Source: Klebsormidium nitens (Eukaryota; Streptophyta; Klebsormidiophyceae; Klebsormidiales; Klebsormidiaceae). Taken from it: a DNA stretch of 64,000 nt. Below are positions 11,801 to 21,635 of this stretch, one piece after another. The stretch covers positions 1-64,000 of the forward strand of contig DF237128.1 in the NCBI GenBank assembly GCA_000708835.1, given 5' to 3'. The notes under the pieces were generated by a model. The model saw only the letters and a list, made by a program, of their open reading frames with translations. It was not told where the DNA came from and ran no database searches. Within the stretch, counting starts at the first letter, position 1. Every line of letters starts with the position of its first letter. A program made the position numbers and the translations under genes.

Positions 11801-13099
11801 GCCATTGAGTGAGCAAGGCACCTAGAGCTGTTCGCGGCTGCCGTTCTCTGCTCCACCCAGAAGTGCATCCACCACGGCATTTGGTTGGTACGAGAATCAT
11901 TTTGGAACGCCCTTTTTGGCTGGTCGCTGCCTCGGCAGCTCACGTGCTCGTTGGGTGTGCAGGCTGCTGCGCATCCGCGGCATGTTCTACAACCTGGCGG
12001 GAGAGCAGGTACGGACCACGAGCCTGCGCTGGACAGGCGGCCGAGCCGCTGGCCCAAAATTCACAGCGATCCTACTCGGATCAAGTCGTCCTTGCGGCAC
12101 TGTTCTGTGTGTCCCCCATACTCGTAAAGTCCCTGCTGACGGGCCGGTCCGTGGGGTATCATTTTGCTACAGCAGGGGCCCCGTTTCTTTTGCGTCTGAG
12201 TGAAAGTGGGAGCCCCGCACGTCCGGTCGCTGCGGCGTCATGTGCACTGCTGCCCCGTTGCTCGTGTCGCTGCAGGCCCGCCTGATTGATGACGTCAGCG
12301 GCACCCTGCCCCCGTACGACCAGTTCATCTGCCTGGGCCCGGTAAGCAGCCGTCTCCCGCCCGGCACTACGGCGGCCCCCCGGTAGGGCGCGCCATGCTG
12401 GGGTAAAGCTTGTCTGCTCTCGCTTCCGCTCTCGTTCGTGCTCTCTTGCTCGCTTGGATTCGCTGCGACGCGGGCGCCGTCGTGGTGAACCGATGCGAGC
12501 ACTCGCGCTGGTGGCAGGTGCGGCCGCAGCAGACGGTGGACGCGCTGCGCGAGCGGACGGGGGTCGAGGCGGCCATTGTGGACGTGAACGACCTGCGCAA
12601 GTGCCAGGTCCTCGCGGTAAGGGCGCCGCGCAAACGGACCCGCCTGCGCAAGACGCTCTGAAAGGTCCTGACTTGACTGAGCGAAAGGGTGTCCGATCGA
12701 CATGTATGTCTGTGAATTTTCTCCCTTGATTGGGTTTCGCTGGCTTCAAACATCGTGCCGGAAATTGTGAAGCGGGGGAGAACGCCTGTCTGCAGGCGTC
12801 CCGTGGAGTTGATCCTCAAGCGTTGGCGGCTGCACTGTTGGACAATCCAGCAGGTAAGAAGGACTACGCTGGTGTGCTCTGATCATTCTGCTGGCTGAGT
12901 AGTCTACGCTGAGCCCTCTTCCTAACTGCTCTTGTCCTCGCACCTTTGCCACGTCTCTTTTTGTCACGCGCATTTGCTTGGCCTCCTGTGCTGCAGCTCA
13001 CTGCTCATGCAGCTTGGATGGTGACACTAGGCCTCTTCATGTACAGGCAATGCGGACGAGCAGACACCTTTGGTGCTGGTCCGTATTGAGCCTCAATAA
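8804..13099 (+). CDS. F420-0:gamma-glutamyl ligase-like protein, probably plastid-targeted
   Basis: Fifteen exons join in phase into 529 aa: 8804-9181, 9358-9452, 9591-9696, 9850-9948, 10218-10271, 10327-10541, 10736-10816, 11080-11150, 11339-11442, 11687-11751, 11963-12008, 12276-12341, 12518-12616, 12796-12853, 13047-13099. The C-terminal half (from VLPIRTHLL, exon 7) has the signatures of the CofE-like family seen in cyanobacteria and plants: RPGDILALGETPLAIMQG, FHPTSSLATACGMQALVD, RGMFYNLAGEQARLIDDVSG, AAIVDVNDL, and a final PLVLVRIEP. True CofE adds glutamate to coenzyme F420 in archaea and actinobacteria. Plants are not known to make F420, so substrate and reaction here are unknown. The N-terminal half (LTRGKWSCER, PDGYWQAF, YGPHGRTPH) belongs to the same reading frame, but I cannot name it. 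The first 60 or so residues are Ser/Cys/Arg-rich and poor in acids, like a transit peptide. Intron 9 has a GC donor. Confidence 0.75.
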
Positions 13100-14169
13100 G
13101 CAGGGGACTTGGGCTTGGGAACCAACTACCGTGGCTTCCACTTTCCCAAGAATCTTGTCCATCGTTGTCTGAAGCGCGGCAAATTTCGCTGTCAGTGTCT
13201 ATGCACCAAGCCTGATTCGAAGTGGCCGTTCAACTGTAAACCTGCCAATCACGGCTCAGAGTATGCCGGGGCAACAGACTGCGGAGTAAACCTGCTTTGT
13301 CTACTAACCTTCTTTTCATACTTTTCCGTCGGTTGGGCTAGAGATGATGGGCCTGGGTTTATGTATTTCTTGTTTTTGAAGCTTCGTAGCGGACCGCGTC
13401 TCCATGTTCCGTCCAAACGTTCCATTGTCGGGAATAATATCCATGCGTCCATGATTCTTTCGAGTGTCATGTCAGTACTTATATGAATTTGCGGCCGGGG
13501 CCAAGGCTCCGCGGTACAACCGATCGTCGTTACGGTGCTCCAATTGATGAGAGCCTGAGCAATTATATCAGGTATATAGTGTAGGAGCTAGACATATAAC
13601 ATGTGCGGAGCTCCGACAAGCGCATGTGCGGCTGCATTCAAGCGCCTCACGGTCACGCGCGGCCCTTCAATGTTTACGCATGGAGAAGACTCTCTCTTTA
13701 ATTATACACATTCGTAACCAGTCGAATCGATTGCATAGGTGCCGACCGTCTGATTCTTTGCACTAGGTTTCATGCGAAGCATTCGCAGGCGGCGCTGGCT
13801 GGTGCTAGCAACTGTCACTACCGTATTGCAGCAATTAGCAAAAGCTTTGTTTACAACAAAGGCTCACCAAGTCAACTTCAGACTGGCTGGCTGCAGTTCT
13901 AGTCCAACATGTGCATGCAGATTCAGCCTCCGATTCGTTCAAACATGCCAGGCCCATGAATCCAATCACAGAAAGCATCAATAACTGGCGGCACGTGGTC
14001 AACGATGTAGGTTAGCAAGCCATATGTGCAGTACCTTTTGAAGGCGGCATGGTGTTGTAGATCCCAACTAAGAATCCCTGCAAGCCAACTTTGTGAGTGG
14101 TTCGGAACAATACCTCGCACGTTGGGACTGCTTTACAAACCAGCTATAGCTAGCCAAACTCTTGAACAC
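13100..14169. other. Intergenic DNA between convergent genes
   Basis: Lies between the 3' ends of the F420-ligase-like gene and SNRNP27. Nothing resembling an exon, RNA gene or repeat array was seen; 13480-13760 is AT-richer. Confidence 0.45.
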
Positions 14170-17006
14170 CTACTTGTTCTTTTCAGCTGGCAACGGTCGA
14201 TTGAAACCTCCTGAAAAGGACAAAGGACAATAAAACCATCAGCAAAAGCAGAATATATAAGGAGTCTTGTTCACATGAACAATTCCTCTGCTGTTTTAAC
14301 ACTTCCAGTCAACGGGACCTCATTCGTTTTTCAAAGGAAAGAGCAGAGGCCGGACACAATCAATCCGCAAATGGTCGCATGTTCCGTTACCGAGTAAAAC
14401 ACCCAGACGAAAGGCTGTGGTTACGTGCACCCGACTCGAAAACGCACGCTAGAATCAAGCCAATGAGAGGCACTGATTATACTGCCCTACGAACCATTGG
14501 CATATAGGCTTCCATAACCCACGACATACGAACACGGGGATCGATTCAAATATCGATGCTTGATATTTGAGGGTGGTCTCGAAAAGCGAAAAGCAAGGAA
14601 CAATTAACAAGCATCCTCATACACTCGAAGCAGCTAACCGCCCTGAAGCAGCTGAACCCGAATGCTGTTGTGGAAGCAAAGCCGGGTCCCACGTACACCG
14701 TAAAGTCAAGTTACCAACAACACAGAAGTGCAAAGTAACGCTTCGTCCATCAAGAGCGGAGTAGCACCGCAGATACGGGACCTTGGAGCCTCCGATCAGC
14801 TGGCACCAACTAGAAATGGATTCGTGCCTAGTACCCTTGAAGATCCGTGAGAAGAGCTGCATACGCCGAGCTCGATATTTCCCGTGAGAACGTGGAGAAG
14901 TTGCTGCTTTTAGCTGCCACACGCCCTCGATGCATCGAGAGTATGGCGCAGAGAGGCAGCGTGCATTAGTAAGAGACTGCTCACCTTTCCGGTTCATAAA
15001 CTGTCGGGCCTGCCGCTTCGTTGTCACTTTTACCGCACTATGGTTGGCCCCTTCGACATACTTCCCCTGCAAGTTTCAGACGGGGATAGAAGCAGGTAGA
15101 TTCTCCTTCAAACCTCTCCAAACGAGATATCCATCAAGCAGTCCAAGCTGCTTTTTTGAATGAACAAGGTCCATAGTGACTGACTGTCGAGGAACTGCAA
15201 AATGCTTGGTGAAAAACACTCTCTATCACGTTTCCTGACATAGGTCGCAATAGCGATATGTGCTCGTGGCGATGGTCAGACTGCGCCTCCCGTGTAAGTT
15301 GGAAAATGCTTCTGTCCCGACAATGCAAAGTATCTTGCTCGATTCAGGACAGCCGCCAAAGGAAGGTAATACCCCGATTCTCAGACGCCGTTTGCACTTG
15401 CACAGAAGTCCCGGCATCCAAACGGACGAAGCTAACTGGCCAAACAGCATATCCTGCCTGATAATGTAACAAGCGCACCACGTACACTTTATGTAGACTC
15501 TTGCAAGTCATCTCCAAGAACCTTTCTCTCCACAGAAGCGGATTCGCTCCGCTCACCTTGGTGGTATCGAAGCCCCCCGGAAAGCCCATGAGCGCCATCA
15601 TCTGCGCCTCTTCCTGCAGTCTCCGCTCGACCTCTGCTTCTTGCGCGCTCTGCTCCCGAACCTCCTCGATAAAGCTCGCCACCTTGTCCCCCCCCCCAAT
15701 CTCAAACACGTCCTGAAAGTCGTACTCTTCCTCAGCCTGCGGCCTTTCCGTTTTCTTCCCCTTCGGCCCCTCCCCTCCCGCGCGCCTCTCCTCCTCCCCC
15801 CGCCGCCTCTCTCGCTCTTTCCGCTCTCGTTCTACGCGTTCCCTCTCCTCCGCCTCCCGCTCCAACCGATCCTGCTCTTTCTCTTCCCTCGTCTTTTTCA
15901 GGTCGACCGAGACACTCCTCCGCCGTGGTGGGGGCGAGTCTGAGCGCGATCGGGCGCGACGCTCGGGAGTTCGTGAGCGCCTTTTTCGTCCTGGAGATGC
16001 ATCCCGCCGTGGTCGGCGGTCCTTGTCCCGGTCAGTGTCCCGGTCCCTCCGACTGCTTCGCTCCTTCTCACGGTCTCTGCCGCGACCGTCATGGTCACGT
16101 ATCCGGTCTGCACAAAAATTACTGTCATTCAGCAGCTGTTCAAAGACCATCAAGTGCAGCCCTTCTGGATAAGGTTGGTGGTAAGTGATGTGTTTCCATT
16201 GGGTCTATCGCCACTAAGACCTTCTCTTAAGGTAAGCAACAGACCACGAAAGAGTGCAAGCAGAGACGGACATGTGAGAAGCTTGCGTCAGGAGTCCAGA
16301 TTTATCGCTTAACCCAGGAGTCCAGATTTATCGCTTAACCTCACTGAAGCACCCAACCCACGCAAACAAACTATGTCGTGCTCAAGTCTGGTGGCCTAGG
16401 ATCTCACAAACGCAATTTTTGGAACACTGGGAGCAATATAAATGAAGCCTGTCGGTCAGCTGCGGGTGCATTTTTCATAGTCCACCTGCAAATGCAGAAT
16501 CCCATGGGTGAACTGTTTCCGCTAAACAAGCCCCGGGTAATCAATCAAACAGAAAGCAGATGCACACTGCTTTGCTTGAGCGCTTGTTTCATAAGATTCA
16601 TCAACCACAGGAGGAATCGAGACCAGATCAGCCAATCGCACCTGGTTCATGTGAGTTTTTAAATAATAACCTGCACAATTTCACCACCACCTTTGTTCAT
16701 CACCACCATTGAACAAAAGAATCCCAATGAACGATCTCATCCAATGCTTACTCCCTCTCCTAAGACACTCTTGCATGGACCACATAATCAGCCCTCCCAA
16801 ACGTTGATCGGCAGGACCTCAGTCAACCCCAGTTTTTTCAGAGCTATCAAGCGTCCTCACAGTCTGTTAAACCATGCCAATCAAGCTTGTGGCTGCCTTG
16901 CGCTGCAACATGGCAAACCCTAATGCCAGCCGACACCATCAAAATCAAGCCAATAATTCAACTCACCTCTCCTAGGAGAGCGGGACCTTGAGCGGGAACG
17001 AGCCAT
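14170..17006 (-). CDS. SNRNP27: U4/U6.U5 tri-snRNP 27 kDa protein homologue
   Basis: Four minus-strand exons join in phase into 237 aa: 16967-17006, 15557-16107, 14985-15066, 14170-14210. The protein opens with MARSRSRSRSPRR and continues as a long SR/RD/RE-rich region, which becomes acidic and helical (EERERVERERKER). It ends in the compact conserved SNRNP27 domain: MALMGFPGGFDTTKGKYVEG, KRQARQFMNRKGG, then FNRPLPAEK. Human SNRNP27 (155 aa) is a component of the U4/U6.U5 tri-snRNP that helps 5' splice-site positioning; the longer size here comes from the charged N-terminal half. Intron 1 is large (16108-16966) and holds a 26-bp tandem repeat and a telo-box close to the start. The last exon has only 13 codons plus stop, about 770 bp from the previous one, but its phase and sequence fit the family exactly. 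Confidence 0.92.
16290..16341. repeat. 26-bp tandem repeat, two units
   Basis: Units 16290-16315 and 16316-16341 are identical except for the last base (aggagtccagatttatcgct core). They lie in intron 1 of the SNRNP27 gene. Confidence 0.9.
16915..16923 (+). promoter_or_regulatory. Telo-box (AAACCCTAA)
   Basis: A perfect plant telo-box lies about 45 bp downstream of the SNRNP27 first exon, on the opposite strand to the gene. In land plants this element is common near transcription starts of translation and RNA-biogenesis genes. A function here is inferred only from sequence and position. Confidence 0.35.
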
Positions 17007-17669
17007 CTCTCAGAGCTTCTCAAAGCTTTACAAGTGGGTGCAGATAACAGCCAGAACTTTTTCGTCCAAAGCAGCAGCTTCAGGCAGATGCCCTCGCCAG
17101 AATGCAAATTGCAGGCATGTAACTTTGATTCCAAAGGAGACGACCATCCAGTGGTAGTGACCCTTGCACTGCAACTCAGAGCCCAGCAACCACCGGCGTC
17201 TGCATGAACTTTCTGACCAGCAATCTTGGTTCAGTACTGTTTCAACAAGAGTCGTTGGGCAACCACACCGGCGCCACGCGCGTCTTTCTAGGATACTCTT
17301 CTATCTCAGTATCTGCTAGCCCCCCTGATTAGGGCGTTCTCCTTTCTCGGCTGTGGTGGCGAAGGATGAGCTGGATGAGTGCGCTGCTTTGCTTGAAGTT
17401 GAAGCCCTGAGGCTGAGGCGGGTGCCGTGACGACGTCACAACCCACGGAGAGCCAACGTGAACTTGGAAGTGACCCTCGGATGATCACCCTGGCCCTGAC
17501 ACCTGAGGCTGGGGCCCTTCACTGTCAGATTTGACAGCGCTTCTGCAATTGCATATTCGCATGGTTTTACATATATAAGCGGACAGCTGAACACGTGATT
17601 GAGCACATCACAATGATCACATACCTACCTGCCTACCTTTCCCCCTGCTTCTGAAAGCATCAGGAATAC
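17007..17669. other. Upstream region of SNRNP27, no gene seen
   Basis: Contains the presumed promoter of the minus-strand SNRNP27 gene. No exon could be supported on either strand. Confidence 0.4.
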
Positions 17670-17933
17670 CCGTACCGGCAAGGGAATTCAAGTTTTATTA
17701 ACTATTTTGGGGTCAGTGTGAAAACAATAAAACTAAAGGTCACCCCGACTGTGAAAAGGTGATTCCAACATTTTCTGGAAATCATATCATTTCGGGCTGT
17801 TTAGAGTGTGGCAAAAGGAAAAAAAACCGCTTGTGTGAAATGAATATATAATGTCAACGCGCCCGGTGAAACCTCAGGACGAACGAAATTGAATTTTCAC
17901 ACCAAAAGGTGGTGAATTCCCTTGCCGGTACGG
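17670..17933. mobile_element. Short inverted-repeat element, MITE-like candidate
   Basis: A perfect 20-bp terminal inverted repeat, CCGTACCGGCAAGGGAATTC at 17670-17689 and its reverse complement at 17914-17933, encloses 224 bp of AT-rich non-coding DNA. A shorter inverted match (gtgtgaaaa / ttttcacac) lies inside the ends. No transposase frame is present. I see no clear target-site duplication, so an internally deleted transposon is likely but unproven. It lies between SNRNP27 and the next gene. Confidence 0.5.
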
Positions 17934-18286
17934 TAGTTGGACGTGTAACAATACCGCAGGCAATACACAGTGACATATGTAGCTAGACAATTGAGCTAGA
18001 GTTGGGAAAAATCTGCATAGGTACTCAGCTATCACTTTCAGGCCAGGGCTTCGCTTCGCAAGTCTTCTCGAGCCTTCAAGTTCAATCGACAGGGCTGGCT
18101 GGCTTGATACTTCGATTCAACATTTTTGTCCGCATTTGGAGAGGGTCCTTCGCCTCGAGCCTGGGGTTTCAAAGTAGGCTTTCATGCAGCCAGTCCCAGG
18201 AATCTAGACATCTGTGTTCTCAAGCTATGGGCTGCTTTGCGCTCAAGGGCAAGCCCTGTTAAGTCATCGCCCATGTAATCGACCAG

Positions 18287-21200
18287 GACGTAGAGCCAGA
18301 AGAGTGGGCAGAGGTATACGAGGCTTTGCAAAGCACGCATGTTGGTCGCAAGCAGGCTCCGCAGAGGGGAAGAGAAGGTTTGCAGGGCCTCTTTCCCAGG
18401 GGACAGTCACTTAAATACCAGGCCATGAGACAAGAGGTCACGGAATGGGCCAATGATGATGTCGCCACGGAGCAATTGGGGATGCATGAGGGGCGCGAAA
18501 GTCCAAACATTAGGGCCGGGAGGACTGGGGCTTCAGAGTCAGGCATACAGCTGCTCCTCTTGAGTGCACGACGGGGTCTCAAAAGGAAAGGGTAAGCAGA
18601 ATTTTATCCCCACTCCTTTTGGCACATGCCCTATGGCTGAGCATTCGTACCTTGTTTGCATGCTTCCTGCATGCCGGTGCGGCTGGTGCAGATGATCATC
18701 ATGCTACCAAGCAGAATGCAAGAGCGGGCTCAGACTGATGCTCTTTTTGGTATTGTCTGATCATTACGTTGCATTCTTTTCACTCATCTTCTCACCAAGC
18801 AGAGAGAAAGATGGGGTGCAAAACGAGAGGTTTGAATCCCCCGTGATCATATCTTGCGAATCAGCCCCAGCATTGGTTTCATTCCAGCAACACTTTTTCA
18901 GCTCACTTGACTTCCGTGCTGCTCCTTTCTTAGGGAGCTGGAGGTGTTCAACTGCGATTCCCCCGAAGCTGACCCCCTTTTGGAGCTCGAGAGTTTTAGC
19001 TGGAACAAGGCTCTAGGCCTGCGATTGCGCAGCACCAAGTCGGGCAAGCTCCTGATGACGCTGGTGCCGATTCAGCGGCCAACGGGCTCCCTGCCCGTGG
19101 ACCTGCCCCAGGAGTGCCGCCTGCCAGGGATCGACAGCGAACAGCTGGAAAACACCTGGGAGCTTTGCAGGTGAGACTCTCAGTCTCTTGCCTTCCAAGA
19201 GATCTACCTGCACCTCAAATGCATGAGTGACTGCCATAGTATCGTCTGTCTCCCAAACTTCGAGTTTGGGGGAGTGCCCTCATGTGATGTTGTTTTGATG
19301 GTTTTCTTGGCTCTTGAATCCGGTGTCTTCTTTTGCCCTGTCCCTGTCTTTGTTACAAAGTTGATGGTGTTTACAGAAGATTTACTTCACTCTGAGAGTT
19401 GCTGCTGCTGTTTAGACTCCATGACCTGGGTGCCACCTCTCCAGTCCGGAAAATTGCGATTTTTTGCTCTGCGCAACTTCTGATATTTTTCTGGAGGCTA
19501 GGCGTGCCTTGGTAAATAGATCTGATGTCATGCACAGGGCTGGCCTCTTACAGCTGTCTGCATCAAATCTACCGCAATCTAAGTTTGTCTTTGAATGTCT
19601 CAGGTTGCTACCGTGCTAGGCCCTTAGCTTCTTCTGCTGAAAGAGTCCTTAGAATGAAAAGGTTTCTTTTCACCTTTTTACACTTCCGACCATTTTGGAT
19701 TGGCCCCTTCTCTTCAATTGCATGAGAGTAAGGAACCAAAGGTGCCAGTACTCCTAACTTGCAGGCAGGCAACAGCGTCCACACCCCACTGCCCAAGTTT
19801 TCTTGTCCGAGAATATAAGACAAACCTCAGGGTTTTTGGCCTTTGTCTTTCTCTCTGTCCGCTTGCCCTTTCCCTCGGAAGTGATAACGGTTCCCGGGCC
19901 CAGCACATCGCTGCATCATTGATGCGGGTCATCTTTGATAGCATTCAGAGTGCCTTCGAATCAAGCCTTCCCACCCTCTGACGAGTTCCTTAACCACTAA
20001 CTATCAGCCCCTCCCTTTTGGACAGAGTTTTTGACGCTTTTACCCCACCCTGATCATCTAAGAAGAAGCTTCACACTTTCTCTTCTTTCCCCCTTCTCGT
20101 CCGGCGCACTTGCCCATGCCTTAACTTACGCTTCGTGTCTTGCCAGAGTCTATGCCGACGGCCGGGTTGTGGCCTCCCTCCGCTGCTCCCCCCAGCCGAA
20201 CTGCCCCCCCCGCTCCTGCTGGCATGACTTAGGTCACCCGCTGAGGCTTCGGCGGCGGCCTTGCCGCCAGAGCTTCCGTCTCTGGGTCGCTGCTGCGGGG
20301 GCCGTCGAAGCTGCCTGCTCTCGGTGCGCCAGCTTCAAAACGGACGACTCCAGCGGCCACGAGCTGACATGGGCGCTGAGCCGGGGTCTGGGCGTGTCGG
20401 TGACGCTGCGCGCTTCTGAAGATGCGCCGCGCAACGTGAGAGAAGAACTCGGAAGCCGCAAGGAGTCGGGTGTTCGGAAGGACGTGGCGGAGTATTGGGA
20501 AGAGGTTGCAAGTGCGCGGAAACGGTGGGAGACGGGGCAGGCGAACGAGAATAGGGAGACTGGGGGGGACGGGGAGGCAGTGCGGGCAGCTGATGGGGGA
20601 GCATCTTCAACGGAGACTGACAAAGAAACTGAGGTCAAAGGCGTGGTTGAGCGGGATCAGGACACTTTACCGAGTAGGACAGAACATACCAGAGAGCGGA
20701 ATGGTGTGGACTCAAGAGTCAGCGATGCGGAGCCGTCAGGGAGAGGCCTGGGAGAGAGCATGGGGATAGAGTCAAAGAATGGCGGCACTGGCCCATCGGG
20801 AAGGGACCCGGAGGTTTCCGGAGCGGTTGCACGTGCAGACGCATGGGGGCACGTTCCTCAGCGGTCACTAGAGAGCGTCGACGAGTTTTTTGAGTGCGAG
20901 AGCAGGCGGTACTCCGAGAGCGGCTCGGAAGCGAGCGTTCGCGACATGGATGTAGGGGCCGGACGGCCCTCGTCAAAGAGCCTGAGCGGCATTGGGGGCC
21001 AGGGCTGGACTGCGAGACCCGAATCGGCTAACGGGCGTCAGCCGCACTCAACCGGAGCGTCGCATGATTGTAGCAGGAGCGTCGAGTGTTTTCGAGGGGG
21101 CGTTTTCCGAGAAGAGGGACAGTCAGGGAGCAGCAAGACTTGCCAGACAGACGCGCATCAAGCGGATGCCACCTGTCGGAGGGGAGACGAGGTTGCAGAG

Positions 21201-21635
21201 CCGCCTTTGAGGAGATTGGGAATACTGGAGTCATTCCTCTCGAGTTCGATGGGGAGCCGTCAGGAGTCTGGGATGAACGATCTCGAGCGACCGCTGCTCC
21301 CTTACCGGTCGTCGGGCCTGCAATACGACCCTGCTTCGGATATTCGGGCGTTGCATCCCCAGGGTTCGTTAGTTCCCTCGGGGTTCAACACGTCAGCAAT
21401 GGTGCCGTTGTCGGCAGAGCTGGCACAGGCCCCGGTTGGCAAAACGGAGATAGTTTTCAGTGACGTAAGCGGCGGCGCGCGGTCGGGGGAGTCCGTGATT
21501 GCGTCAGCAAGAAGTTCGGGTTTTGCTTGTAGGAAACGGCTCAATCTGAGAGTGTCAGCGACGTGCCCCGCTGATACCTTGGCACTGACCATGCTCGCAC
21601 ATTATCTGTGGGAGGTGGTGGACGTAGGGAGCTAG
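18287..21635 (+). CDS. Unrecognised long protein, mostly disordered C-terminal half; 5' end unresolved
   Basis: I do not recognise this protein. Three exons join in phase: about 18287-18591, 18934-19170, and 20147-21635, which ends at TAG. Exon 1 reads VEPEEWAEVYEALQSTHV and LKYQAMRQEVTEWANDD. Exon 2 reads FSWNKALGLRLRSTKSGK, LMTLVPIQRPTG and LPVDLPQECRLPG. Exon 3 starts RVYADGRVVASLRCSP, followed by a short GC-rich structured part (WVAAAGAVEAACSRC, LSRGLGVSVTLRASEDA). About 380 residues of Glu/Ser/Gly/Arg-rich, probably disordered sequence follow, ending in a hydrophobic TLALTMLAHYLWEVVDVG. The same frame is open upstream from 18002 but is interrupted by a TAA at 18260-18262. The true start is therefore unknown, and the gene either has an earlier exon or starts at an internal Met (near 18424). 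Phase consistency across two introns supports a real gene. Confidence 0.55.

Noticed and set aside
11159-11821. A 220-codon minus-strand frame
   Set aside because: It is antisense to exons 9 and 10 of the F420-ligase-like gene, whose sense-strand sequence is clearly conserved.
12159-12819. Several long overlapping minus-strand frames rich in Arg, Ser and Pro
   Set aside because: They are antisense to exons 12 and 13 of the F420-ligase-like gene and their composition follows from GC-rich codons.
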